Assembly: GCF_003443735.1 (NCBI RefSeq)
Contig: NZ_CP031969.1
Location: 6,262,001-6,326,000, forward strand
Length of the DNA stretch: 64,000 nucleotides
Direction: 5' to 3'
From: Streptomyces sp. CC0208
GTDB lineage: Bacteria > Actinomycetota > Actinomycetes > Streptomycetales > Streptomycetaceae
Shown: positions 42,426-50,823 of the stretch, one piece after another
How the letters are laid out: each line of letters begins with the position of its first letter
Numbering within the stretch: the stretch's first letter is position 1
The notes under the pieces: generated by a model
What the model saw: only the letters and a program-made list of their open reading frames with translations
What the model was told of the DNA's origin: nothing
Database searches by the model: none
Translations under genes and position numbers: made by a program

Positions 42426-43165
42426 ACGCCGCGCCCGCCGACCAGATCCGCCTCCTCGACGTCCAGGCCCTCGACGTCCGCCTCCAGCAGCTCACCCACA
42501 AGCGCAGGTCGCTGCCCGAGCACGCCGAGATCGAGTCGCTCACCAAGGACGCCACCCAGCTGCGCGACCTGCTCGTGGCCGCCCAGACCGAGGAGAGCGA
42601 CACCGCCCGCGAGCAGACCAAGGCCGAGCAGGACGTGGACCAGGTGCGTCAGCGTGCCGCCCGCGACCAGCAGCGACTGGACTCCGGCGCCGTGACCTCG
42701 CCGAAGGACCTGGAGAACCTCCAGCGCGAGATCACCTCCCTGGCCAAGCGCCAGGGCGACCTGGAGGACGTCGTCCTTGAGGTCATGGAGCGCCTGGAGT
42801 CCGCACAGGAGCGGGTGGCCGAGCTGACCGGACGCGTGTCCTCCGTCCAGTCGAAGATCGAGGACGCCACCGCCCGCCGGGACGCGGCCTTCGAGACCCT
42901 CGACGGCGAGATCGCCTCCGTGACCAAGGAGCGCGAGGTCATCGCCGCCTCCGTCCCCGCCGACCTCCTCAAGCTCTACGAGAAGCTTCGCGAGCAGCAG
43001 GGCGGCGTCGGCGCGGCCAAGCTGTACCAGCGCACCTGCCAGGGCTGCCGCCAGGAGCTGTCCATCACGGACTTCAACGAGGTCCGCGCGGCCGCGCCCG
43101 ACACCGTGGTCCGCTGCGAGAACTGCCGCCGCATCCTGGTGCGCACGTCCGACTCCGGCCTGTAA
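42422..43165 (+). CDS. Coiled-coil C4-type zinc-ribbon protein, apparent CTG start
   Basis: A 247-aa protein: a long antiparallel coiled coil (residues about 30-180, rich in Glu/Gln/Arg heptads) then a zinc ribbon CQGCRQEL ... CENCRRIL. This is the CsnA/CT398-like helical hairpin family with an RNA- or protein-adaptor role not established. The reading frame has no ATG or GTG near the conserved N-terminus (NAAPADQIRLLDVQALD). CTG 42422 overlaps the Nif3 stop as CTGA and has GGAG 7 bases upstream, so I take it as the start. Confidence 0.85.
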   Translation: MNAAPADQIRLLDVQALDVRLQQLTHKRRSLPEHAEIESLTKDATQLRDLLVAAQTEESDTAREQTKAEQDVDQVRQRAARDQQRLDSGAVTSPKDLENLQREITSLAKRQGDLEDVVLEVMERLESAQERVAELTGRVSSVQSKIEDATARRDAAFETLDGEIASVTKEREVIAASVPADLLKLYEKLREQQGGVGAAKLYQRTCQGCRQELSITDFNEVRAAAPDTVVRCENCRRILVRTSDSGL

Positions 43166-43176
43166 GGGGCGTCGGC

Positions 43177-44361
43177 GTGCGGGAGTTCATCGTCGAGGCC
43201 GACGGCGGCTCGCGGGGCAACCCCGGGCCGGCCGGCTACGGCTGCGTGGTGTTGGACGCGGCGACGGGGGAGACGCTGGTCGAGACGTACGAGTACCTCG
43301 GCGTCGTCACCAACAACGTCGCCGAGTACCGGGGGCTGCTGGCGGGTCTGCGCGCCGCGCACGACCTCGACCCCTCCGCCCGCGTCCACGTCCGCATGGA
43401 CTCCAAGCTCGTCGTCGAGCAGATGTCGGGCCGCTGGAAGATCAAGCACCCCGACATGAAGCCGCTCGCTCTGGCAGCCGGGCGGGTGTTTCCGCCGGGG
43501 CGGGTGACGTACGAGTGGATCCCGCGCGAGCAGAACAAGCACGCCGACCGGCTGGCGAACGAGGCGATGGATTCGGAGGGTTCCGCGAGTTCGGTTCGGC
43601 AGCCGTCTCCTGCTGCTGAAGCTGATGCTGGCGCGGCCGCCAAGGCCGAGACTGACGTGCCTGCCGCCAAGGCCGAGGCCGACGTGCGGGCTGCCAAAGC
43701 GGTGGCCGCCCCCGGCTGGGCCCCGGCCGACATGGGTGCGCCGGCCACCTTCGTACTCCTGCGGCACGGGGAGACTCCGCTCACGCCCCAGAAGCGGTTC
43801 TCGGGGAGCGGCGGTACGGATCCCTCCCTCTCCGAGGTCGGCAGGGAACAGGCAGACCGCGCAGCGACCGCCCTGGCACGCCGAGGCACGATCCAGCACA
43901 TCCTCACCTCCCCCCTGACCCGTACCCGGCAGACCGCCGCCGCCGTGGCCGACCGGCTCGGTCTCGAGGTCACCGTCGAGGACGGCCTGATCGAGACCGA
44001 CTTCGGCGCCTGGGAGGGGCTCACCTTCGGCGAGGTGCGCGAGCGCTACCCGGACGACCTCACCGCCTGGCTGTCCGACCCGGAGGCTCAACCCACCGGC
44101 GGCGGCGAGAGCTTCGCGGCCACGGCGACCCGGATCGCGGCGACCAGGGACAGGCTCGTCGCGGCGTACGCGGGCCGCACGGTCCTGCTCGTCACGCACG
44201 TCACCCCGATCAAGACGTTCGTCCGCCTCGCGCTCGGCGCCCCGCCCGAGTCCCTGTTCCGCATGGAACTCTCGGCGGCGTCCATGTCGGTGGTCGCGTA
44301 CTACGCCGACGGCAACGCGAGCGTGCGGCTCCTCAACGACACCTCACACCTGCGCCCGTAG
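43177..44361 (+). CDS. Bifunctional RNase H / acid phosphatase
   Basis: A 394-aa fusion. Residues 1-130 are an RNase HI domain: EADGGSRGNPG, AEYRGLL, DSKLVVEQMSG and the late Asp in NKHADRLAN supply the D-E-D-D metal set. After an Ala/Glu-rich repeat linker (AEADAGAAAKAETD) comes a histidine phosphatase domain with LLRHGET (phospho-His) and VTHVTPIK. The mycobacterial homologue also hydrolyses alpha-ribazole phosphate in B12 synthesis, of interest beside the B12 operon upstream. GTG 43177. It runs 18 bases into the convergent aldolase gene. Confidence 0.92.
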   Translation: MREFIVEADGGSRGNPGPAGYGCVVLDAATGETLVETYEYLGVVTNNVAEYRGLLAGLRAAHDLDPSARVHVRMDSKLVVEQMSGRWKIKHPDMKPLALAAGRVFPPGRVTYEWIPREQNKHADRLANEAMDSEGSASSVRQPSPAAEADAGAAAKAETDVPAAKAEADVRAAKAVAAPGWAPADMGAPATFVLLRHGETPLTPQKRFSGSGGTDPSLSEVGREQADRAATALARRGTIQHILTSPLTRTRQTAAAVADRLGLEVTVEDGLIETDFGAWEGLTFGEVRERYPDDLTAWLSDPEAQPTGGGESFAATATRIAATRDRLVAAYAGRTVLLVTHVTPIKTFVRLALGAPPESLFRMELSAASMSVVAYYADGNASVRLLNDTSHLRP

Positions 44362-44988
44362 CCGCAGCCGGGACGCCTCCCGGGCCAGCCTTTCGACCCG
44401 CCCCCAGTCCCGCGCGGCGACCGCGTCCGCGGGCAGCATCCACGTCCCGCCCACACAGCCGACGTTGGGAAGGGCCAGGTACTCGGGGGCGTTCCCGGCC
44501 CCGATCCCTCCGGTAGGACAGAACCGAGCCCGCGGCAACGGCCCGGACAGCGACTTCAGATAGGCCGTGCCCCCGGCCGCCTCCGCCGGGAAGAACTTCA
44601 TCTCCCGCACCCCCCGCTCCAGCAGCGCCACGACCTCCGAGGCCGTGGACACCCCCGGCAGGAACGGCACCCCGGACCCCCGCATCGCCTCCAGGAGTAC
44701 GTCCGTCCAGCCCGGGCTGACGAGGAAGCGCGCACCCGCCGCCACCGACTCCCGCACCTGCCCGGGCGTGATGACGGTCCCGGCCCCGACCACCGCGTCC
44801 GGCACCTCCTCGGCGATCGCCCGGATCGCGTCCGGCGCGGCCGGCGTCCGCAGCGTCACCTCGATCGCGGGCAGCCCGCCGGCGACAAGCGCCCGGGCGA
44901 GCGGCACGGCGTCGGAGGCGTCCGCGATGACGACGACGGGCACGACGGGCGCGATGTCGAGCAGAGAGGCATGCGGGGAGGAGGCCAT
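44344..44988 (-). CDS. eda: KDPG / KHG aldolase
   Basis: A 214-aa class I aldolase cleaving 2-keto-3-deoxy-6-phosphogluconate to pyruvate and glyceraldehyde-3-phosphate. The Schiff-base Lys is in REMKFFPAEAAGG, the general base Glu in PAIEVTLRTPAA, and the phosphate loop in CPTGGIGAGNAPEYL. All catalytic residues present. It is a single gene here, not beside edd or sugar-acid genes. Confidence 0.88.
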   Translation of the reverse strand: MASSPHASLLDIAPVVPVVVIADASDAVPLARALVAGGLPAIEVTLRTPAAPDAIRAIAEEVPDAVVGAGTVITPGQVRESVAAGARFLVSPGWTDVLLEAMRGSGVPFLPGVSTASEVVALLERGVREMKFFPAEAAGGTAYLKSLSGPLPRARFCPTGGIGAGNAPEYLALPNVGCVGGTWMLPADAVAARDWGRVERLAREASRLRLRAQV

Positions 44989-45051
44989 GGCGTCATCCTG
45001 CCGAAGCGCTGCACTGTGCGCAAAGGTCGTTGCATTCCATGCAACGACGTC

Positions 45052-45834
45052 TCAGTGGATCTCGTCCACCAGCACATCCAGGGACCAGGCCTGCCCCGCC
45101 TTGGCGGGCACGGACGCCTCCACCACGTACCCCAGCTCCCGCAGCGCCTCGACCAGCTCGGCCGGCCCCTTCGGCGAGACCCCGGCCGACAGCAGGCTGC
45201 GCACCATCCGCCCCTTCGTCGCCTTGTTGAAGTGGCTGACGACCTTCCGGGTCGGCGCGTGCAGCACCCGTACGGTCGCCGTCCGCCCCGCGACCTCACC
45301 CTTCGGCTTCCACGCGGCCGCGTAGGCGGAGGACCGCAGATCGAGAACGAGGCCGTTCCCGGCGGCCTCGGTGAGGGCGGCGGCCATCGGCGTCCGCCAG
45401 TGCGTGCCCAGCGCCCCGATCCCGGGCAGCCGCACCCCCATCGAGCAGCGGTACGACGGAATCCGGTCGGTCACCCGGACCGCACCCCACAGCCCCGAGA
45501 ACACGAGCAGCGAACGCCCCGCGCGCCTCTTCGCGGCCGCGTCGAGGGAAGCCAGGTCGAGGGCGTCGTAGAGGACACCCGTGTAGATCTCCCCGGCGGG
45601 ACGCGCTCCCGCGGTCCTGAGCTCGACGTTCTTCGCGACCTCGCCGCGCAGTCCCTCGCTCAGTCCGAGCACCTCGCGCGCCTTCTCCTCGTCGGCGGCG
45701 CACAGCTCGACGAGCGCGTCGAGGACGGCCTCCCGGCTCTCGTTGAGCCCCGGCAGCGACAGCGACTCCAGTTTCAGCGGGGCGCCACGACCGGAGGACG
45801 CCTTGCCTTCGGAGGGAGGCAGCAGGACCAGCAC
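45052..45834 (-). CDS. yaaA: Peroxide stress protein YaaA
   Basis: A 260-aa UPF0246/YaaA protein. It starts with the diagnostic MLVLLPPSEGKA and keeps LLVFSGLWGAVR, IPSYRCSMGVRLPG and VVSHFNKATKGR. YaaA protects DNA and protein from iron-driven peroxide damage in E. coli. It reads alone, divergent from the RNB ribonuclease. Confidence 0.9.
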   Translation of the reverse strand: MLVLLPPSEGKASSGRGAPLKLESLSLPGLNESREAVLDALVELCAADEEKAREVLGLSEGLRGEVAKNVELRTAGARPAGEIYTGVLYDALDLASLDAAAKRRAGRSLLVFSGLWGAVRVTDRIPSYRCSMGVRLPGIGALGTHWRTPMAAALTEAAGNGLVLDLRSSAYAAAWKPKGEVAGRTATVRVLHAPTRKVVSHFNKATKGRMVRSLLSAGVSPKGPAELVEALRELGYVVEASVPAKAGQAWSLDVLVDEIH

Positions 45835-45897
45835 GGAACATCTCCTTCTGTTGAGCTCCGGACAGCGTACGGGGCCCGATCTGCTTACCCTCGCTGT

Positions 45898-47316
45898 ATG
45901 CCCCGCCGCCGCATACGTGTGACCGACGTCCCGCTACGGGCCGCCTTCGCCGCCCTGCGCACCGAACTCGGCGTGCCCTCGGACTTCCCGCCCGAGGCGA
46001 CGGCTCAGGCGGAACGGGGGCCCGACCTGCAGGGGTACGAGGACGCCACCGACCTCCCCCTCTTCACCATCGACCCGCCCGCCTCCACCGACCTCGACCA
46101 GGCGATGCACCTCTCCCGACGGGGCACCGGCTACCGCCTCCGGTACGCCATCGCCGACGTCGCCGCCTTCGTGGTCCCCGGCTCGGGGCTGGACGCGGAG
46201 ACCCACCGGCGGGTGATGACCCTGTACTTCCCGGACACCCGCGTTCCGCTCCATCCGCCGGTGCTCAGCGAGGGCGCCGCGAGCCTCCTCCCGGACCAGG
46301 TCCGCCCCGCCGCCCTGTGGACGATCGACCTCGACGCGGAGGGCCGTACGACCGCCGCCGACGTCCGCCGGGCCCTGGTCCGCAGCCGGGCCAAGCTCGA
46401 CTACGAGGGCGTGCAGCGGACGATCGACGCGGGCACGGCGGAGGAGCCGCTGGAGCTGCTTCGCGTCGTCGGCGAGCTGCGGGAACGGCTGGAGGTCGAG
46501 CGCGGGGGCATCTCCTTGCGGGTCCCCGAACAGGAGATCGTCGAGCGGAACGGCTCGTACGAGCTCACCTACCGCGCTCCGCTGCCCGCCGACGGCTGGA
46601 ACGCCCAGATCTCCCTGCTCACGGGTATGGCCGCCGCCGACCTGATGCTCGCGTACGGCACGGGAGTGCTCCGCACGCTCCCCGCCGCCCCGGACGGCGC
46701 GGTGGGCCGCCTCCGCCGCACCGCCACCGCCCTGCGCATCGACTGGCCGCACCATGTGTCGTACGCGGCGCTGATCCGTTCCCTGGACCCGGGGATCCCG
46801 TCCCACGCGGCGTTCCTCCAGGAGTGCACGACCCTGCTGCGGGGCGCCGGCTACACGGTCTTCCGCGACGGCGTCCTGCCCTCCCCCACCACCCACGCGG
46901 CGGTGGCCGCCCCGTACGCCCACTGCACGGCACCCCTGCGGCGCCTGGCCGACCGGTACGCGTCGGAGATCTGCCTGGCGGCGGTGGCGGGGGAGCCGGT
47001 GCCGGAGTGGGTGCTCGCCGCTTTCGAGGCGCTGCCTCGCGAGATGTCCGAGGGCGGCCACCGTGCGGCCACGGCGGAACGGGCGTGCGTCGACCTCGTC
47101 GAGGCGGCGGTGCTCAAGGACCGGGTGGGGGAGGTGTTCGACGGGTGCGTGGTGGACGTGGACGAACACCGGCCGACGGTGGGGACCGTGCAGTTGGAGA
47201 CCCCGGCGGTCATGGGCCGGATCGACGGGGAGGATCTGTCGCTGGGCGAGCGCCTCAGGGTGAAGGTCGTGCAGTCGGATCCGGGAACCTCGAAAGTGCG
47301 CTTCGCGCCTGCTTGA
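45898..47316 (+). CDS. RNB-domain (RNase II/R-like) 3'-5' exoribonuclease
   Basis: A 472-aa protein. The RNB catalytic centre is FTIDPPASTDLDQAMHL, with the metal-binding Asp set. Later RNB blocks (YAHCTAPLRRLADRYASEI) are present. It lacks N-terminal cold-shock and long S1 domains, having only a short C-terminal OB-like end, so it is the compact actinobacterial form. It degrades RNA in the cytoplasm. ATG 45898. Confidence 0.9.
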   Translation: MPRRRIRVTDVPLRAAFAALRTELGVPSDFPPEATAQAERGPDLQGYEDATDLPLFTIDPPASTDLDQAMHLSRRGTGYRLRYAIADVAAFVVPGSGLDAETHRRVMTLYFPDTRVPLHPPVLSEGAASLLPDQVRPAALWTIDLDAEGRTTAADVRRALVRSRAKLDYEGVQRTIDAGTAEEPLELLRVVGELRERLEVERGGISLRVPEQEIVERNGSYELTYRAPLPADGWNAQISLLTGMAAADLMLAYGTGVLRTLPAAPDGAVGRLRRTATALRIDWPHHVSYAALIRSLDPGIPSHAAFLQECTTLLRGAGYTVFRDGVLPSPTTHAAVAAPYAHCTAPLRRLADRYASEICLAAVAGEPVPEWVLAAFEALPREMSEGGHRAATAERACVDLVEAAVLKDRVGEVFDGCVVDVDEHRPTVGTVQLETPAVMGRIDGEDLSLGERLRVKVVQSDPGTSKVRFAPA

Positions 47317-47482
47317 TCGCAGGTCGGTGGGTCCGGCGGTTGAGGGGCGGCCTCGGCGACTGACGTCGGTGACTGACGGCGCTCATCCTCGTGTGCCACG
47401 ATCGAGGGAACGGTTCCCGATCTCTCGGGCAGGTGATCTTCCGATGTCCCAGTCTGGCGAGCGACAGAAGGAGGGGCGTGAC

Positions 47483-48061
47483 ATGACTGCCATGGCCCAC
47501 GAGTCGCTCACGCAGGAAGAGGTCCTGCTGGAGGGCTTTCTCGCCCTGGACGCTCCGGAGGGTTTCCGGGCGGAGCTGATCGAGGGGGAGATCGTTGTGA
47601 CGCCGCCGCCGGACGGGGAGCACGAGAAGTACATCAGCCGAATCGTGCGGCAAGTGATCAAGCACGCGCGGATCGAGATGGACTTCTCCGGGAACAAGGG
47701 GCTGAAACTGAGAAGCGGCGAAGCCTGTCCGAAGAACCACGTGGTCCCCGACGTCACGCTCGCGCCTCTTGAGCTCGATCTTTTCGGGAGCGCCGACTCC
47801 TGGATGCCCTGCGACGGCGTCGCCTTGGTCCTCGAGGTGACGTCCACCAAGCCCAAGGCGGATCGCGAGGCCAAAAGGCGCTGCTACTCCCGCGGCGGTA
47901 TCCCTCTCTACCTGCTCGTCGACCGGGAGACGTCGTCGGTCACCCTGTTCAGCGACCCGGAGAAGGACGACTACCGGGAGCACTGCACCCGCCCCTTCGG
48001 GAAGCCGATCACCCTGCCCGACCCCTTCTCCTTCGACCTGGAGACCGCGGACTTTCTCTGA
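47483..48061 (+). CDS. Uma2-family (DUF820) endonuclease-like protein
   Basis: A 192-aa protein with a PD-(D/E)XK fold: FRAELIEGEIVV, VVPDVTLAP (Asp) and LVLEVTSTKPKADREAKRRCYSRGGIPLYLLVD in pieces LVLEVTSTK (Glu and Lys). Uma2 proteins are numerous in Streptomyces and cyanobacteria; roles in DNA processing are presumed but unproven. ATG 47483 has ribosome site AAGGAGG at ideal distance; the ATG at 47454 has none. Confidence 0.85.
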   Translation: MTAMAHESLTQEEVLLEGFLALDAPEGFRAELIEGEIVVTPPPDGEHEKYISRIVRQVIKHARIEMDFSGNKGLKLRSGEACPKNHVVPDVTLAPLELDLFGSADSWMPCDGVALVLEVTSTKPKADREAKRRCYSRGGIPLYLLVDRETSSVTLFSDPEKDDYREHCTRPFGKPITLPDPFSFDLETADFL

Positions 48062-48108
48062 CCGCCACGGCGTTGCACCCTCTGAGCAAGACGGACAGGG
48101 GGACGACC

Positions 48109-48936
48109 GTGGCGGAACAGGCACTGTGGACGAGAGCACGGCTGGGCCGCTGCGGCCCCCCGCTGGACCTCCTGACCGCCCGCTTCGACCGCCACGTCTA
48201 CGCCTCGCACACGCACGAGCAGTTCAGCATCGGCATCTGCGTCGGCGGCTCCGAGGTCATCGACTACCGAGGCGACCACCTCCGCCCGGGCCCGGGCTCC
48301 ATCGTCGTACTGGCCCCAGGCGAAATGCACACAGGCCGCCCCGCAGCCGCCGACGCCGGCTACGCATACCGCGCCCTGTACCCCGACCCCGCCCTCCTCA
48401 CCGAGGGCACCGTCGGCGGCGGCCTCCCGTACTTCCGCGACCCCCTCCTCGACGACCCCGAACTCGCCTCCGCCCTCGGCCGCGCCCACACCGAACTGAG
48501 CGCCTGCCCGGACCCGTTGGAGGCCGAGTCCCGCCTCCCGTGGCTGCTGACGGCCCTCGCCCGCCGCCACTCCACGGCCCGCGCTTCCGACGATGTCGTC
48601 CCAGGCGCCGCCCACATCGCCCACGCGGTGCGGGACCGCCTGGCCGACGACCTCCTGGAGCCCCCCTCCCTCGCCGAACTCGCCACCGCTCTAAGCCTGT
48701 CCCGCTACCAACTCCTCCGAGCCTTCCGTACGACGATGGGGATGCCCCCGTACGCCTGGCTGGCGCAGCACCGGGTACACCGGGCCCGCGGACTACTGGA
48801 ATCCGGGCTCAGGCCGGCCGAGGTCGCGAGCCTGGTGGGCTTCGCCGACCAGGCGCACCTGACCCGCTGGTTCCGGCGGGTACTCGGGGTCACCCCGGCG
48901 GCGTACCGCAACAGCGTTCAAGACGCGGGCCGCTGA
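48109..48936 (+). CDS. AraC-family transcriptional regulator
   Basis: A 275-aa regulator. N-terminal cupin-like sensor (SHTHEQFSIGICVGGSE, GEMHTGRPAAADAGYAYRAL), C-terminal AraC DNA-binding domain with two helix-turn-helices (LAELATALSLSRYQLLRAFR and VASLVGFADQAHLTRWFRRV). GTG 48109. The adjoining EamA exporter, 18 bases downstream, is its likely target; this regulator-exporter pairing is common for amino-acid efflux. Confidence 0.9.
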   Translation: MAEQALWTRARLGRCGPPLDLLTARFDRHVYASHTHEQFSIGICVGGSEVIDYRGDHLRPGPGSIVVLAPGEMHTGRPAAADAGYAYRALYPDPALLTEGTVGGGLPYFRDPLLDDPELASALGRAHTELSACPDPLEAESRLPWLLTALARRHSTARASDDVVPGAAHIAHAVRDRLADDLLEPPSLAELATALSLSRYQLLRAFRTTMGMPPYAWLAQHRVHRARGLLESGLRPAEVASLVGFADQAHLTRWFRRVLGVTPAAYRNSVQDAGR

Positions 48937-48954
48937 CACGCTGAGGATGGCCGC

Positions 48955-50007
48955 ATGACTGCGCGCGGCTGGTTCCTGTTCTCCCTGATGGGAGTGGTCT
49001 GGGGCATCCCCTACCTGCTGATCAAGGTGGCGGTGGACGCCCCGCTGTCCCCGTCGATGGTGGTGTTCACGCGCTGCGCGCTGGGCGCGGCCCTGCTCCT
49101 GCCCTTCGCGATACGGCAGGGCGGCCTGCCCGCCACCGTTCGCACCCACTGGCGCCCGATGCTGGCGTTCGCGTGCATCGAGATCATCGGACCCTGGTGG
49201 ACCCTGACCGACGCGGAACGCCACCTGTCCAGCTCGACAGCGGGCCTGCTGATCGCGGGTGTCCCGATCGTAGGAGTGGCCCTGGCGCGCTTCTTCGGCG
49301 AAACGGAGAGGCTGGGAGTGCGGCGCGTCGTCGGGCTCGGCCTGGGCCTGGCCGGCGTGGGAGTCCTCACGGTCCCGCACCTGACCGGCGGCGACGCCCG
49401 CTCCCTGGCCGAGGTGCTGCTCACGGTGATCGGCTACGCGACGGCCCCCCTGATCGCCGCGCGTCACCTGAAGAACGTCCCCACCCTCCAGCTCATCGCC
49501 CCTTGCCTGGCCCTCGCGGCCCTGGTCTACGCCCCGGCGGCGGCGATGACCTGGCCGTCGACGATGCCCTCCCCCTCGGTCCTGGCCGCACTGGCCACCC
49601 TGGGCGTGATCTGCACCGCGGTCGCCTTCGTGGCCTTCCTGGAGCTGATCAAGGAGGCCGGCCCGACCAGGGCAACCGTCTTCACGTACGTCAACCCGGC
49701 GGTGGCGGTGGCAGCGGGCGCGATCTTCCTCTCCGAGCCCCTGACGGCGGCCATCGTCGCGGCCTTCACCCTGATCCTGGCGGGCTCGGTACTGGCGACC
49801 GCCTCCGGTGCGGGGGCCACCGCCCGCCCGGCGCTGGGTCCCCCGAGGGGCGAGGCCGCGGGCGGGGCCCCAGCCGGACAGAGACGAGGCGCGCGCCCGG
49901 TAACATGGTCGACACGGCAGACGAGCCGGGCGGACGGCCGCGTGAAGTCCCCTCTTGGAGGGCTTCCCGAGGAACGTCCGGGCTCCACAGGGCAGGGTGA
50001 TGGCTAA
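48955..50007 (+). CDS. EamA/DMT transporter, C-terminus overlapping rnpB
   Basis: A 350-aa membrane protein with ten helices in two EamA halves (GVVWGIPYLLIKVAVDAPLSP; LELIKEAGPTRATVFTYVNPAVAV). It probably exports amino acids or metabolites. The last helix ends near residue 283. The remaining 65 residues are arginine/glycine-rich (AGQRRGARPV) and the final 30 codons are read from the first 92 bases of rnpB. A shorter ancestral end seems likely. Confidence 0.85.
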   Translation: MTARGWFLFSLMGVVWGIPYLLIKVAVDAPLSPSMVVFTRCALGAALLLPFAIRQGGLPATVRTHWRPMLAFACIEIIGPWWTLTDAERHLSSSTAGLLIAGVPIVGVALARFFGETERLGVRRVVGLGLGLAGVGVLTVPHLTGGDARSLAEVLLTVIGYATAPLIAARHLKNVPTLQLIAPCLALAALVYAPAAAMTWPSTMPSPSVLAALATLGVICTAVAFVAFLELIKEAGPTRATVFTYVNPAVAVAAGAIFLSEPLTAAIVAAFTLILAGSVLATASGAGATARPALGPPRGEAAGGAPAGQRRGARPVTWSTRQTSRADGRVKSPLGGLPEERPGSTGQGDG

Positions 50008-50328
50008 CGGCCACCCGGGGTGACCCGCGGGAAAGTGCCACAGAAAACAAACCGCCGGGGACTTCGGTCCTCGGTAAGGGTGAAACGGCGGTGTAAGAGA
50101 CCACCAGTGCCCAGGGCGACCTGGGCAGCTAGGTAAACCCCACCCGGAGCAAGGTCAAAAGGAAACACCCCGGTGTTTCTGCGGGGACGCTCGAGGGCTG
50201 CCCGCCCGAGTCCCCGGGTAGACCGCACGAGACCGGCGGCAACGCCGGTCCTAGATGGATGGCCGTCTCCCCGACCGCCGCGAGGGGGTCGGGTGACAGA
50301 ACCCGGCGTACAGCCCGACTCGTCTGCC
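49916..50328 (+). ncRNA. rnpB: RNase P RNA (bacterial class A)
   Basis: About 413 nt. The ends pair: GGCAGACGAGCCGGGC (49916-49931) with GCCCGACTCGTCTGCC (50313-50328), forming P1. Inside are the conserved GAGGAACGTCCGGGCT (CR-I), ACAGGGCAGGGTGATGGC, GTGCCACAGAAAACAAACCG (CR-II/III) and GGTAAGGGTGAAACGG, then CCTAGATGGATG and GACAGAACCC near the 3' end. This is the catalytic RNA that matures tRNA 5' ends. Its 5' end overlaps the EamA gene and its 3' end borders an island. Confidence 0.97.
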
Positions 50329-50332
50329 ATCG

Positions 50333-50368
50333 GGGCCCTGAACTGGGATTTTTTCCCAGTCAGGGTCC
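50333..50368 (+). terminator. rnpB terminator
   Basis: GGCCCTGAACTGGG, loop ATTTTTT, CCCAGTCAGGGTCC forms a strong stem right after rnpB. Confidence 0.85.
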
Positions 50369-50823
50369 TATCCCGTATCGAGGCACTTCCGCTTCTCTCT
50401 CGGGGTTCCCGCGCGTTCCCGTGCAAGTGTGTACGCGTTGTGCACTGGGGCGACCTCTCGGTCGTGGGCGTGATGGCTGAGGGCACCGGGACTGAGCAGG
50501 GGCCACCGGAGGCCGCTTCGACCTCGACGCGTGGGCCCGGCCGTTGTGTGCTCTCGTAATGGCCGGGGCCCGACGACGCACGCTGAAGGCCCGACTGCTG
50601 TCCAGCGTGATCGTGGGACGTTCCGGCGTCAAGAAGGCCTACGACCCGATGCCGCGTGGCGTGGGCGGCAAGCAGTGCGTGCACGTGACCCCACCGGCGT
50701 GCCAGCCGCCACGAGCCGAGCTGCATTTGATAGGCACGGTGCCGTCAAGATCGTAGTCAGCGTGAGCGACTCGAACCGCAGACTGATGCGGACTGTGGGG
50801 ACATGTGGTCCGCAGATACATGG
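50369..50823. other. Non-coding stretch at the island's left end
   Basis: 455 bases without a recognisable gene. A plus-strand frame from 50544 encodes about 70 residues (RRRTLKARLLSSVIVGRSG) that I do not recognise. CCGCA-N6-TGCGG (50776-50791) may terminate the helicase gene that ends at 50824. Confidence 0.4.

Noticed and set aside
50544..50756. 70-aa plus-strand frame after rnpB
   Set aside because: No recognisable homology, no clear ribosome site and no partner gene.
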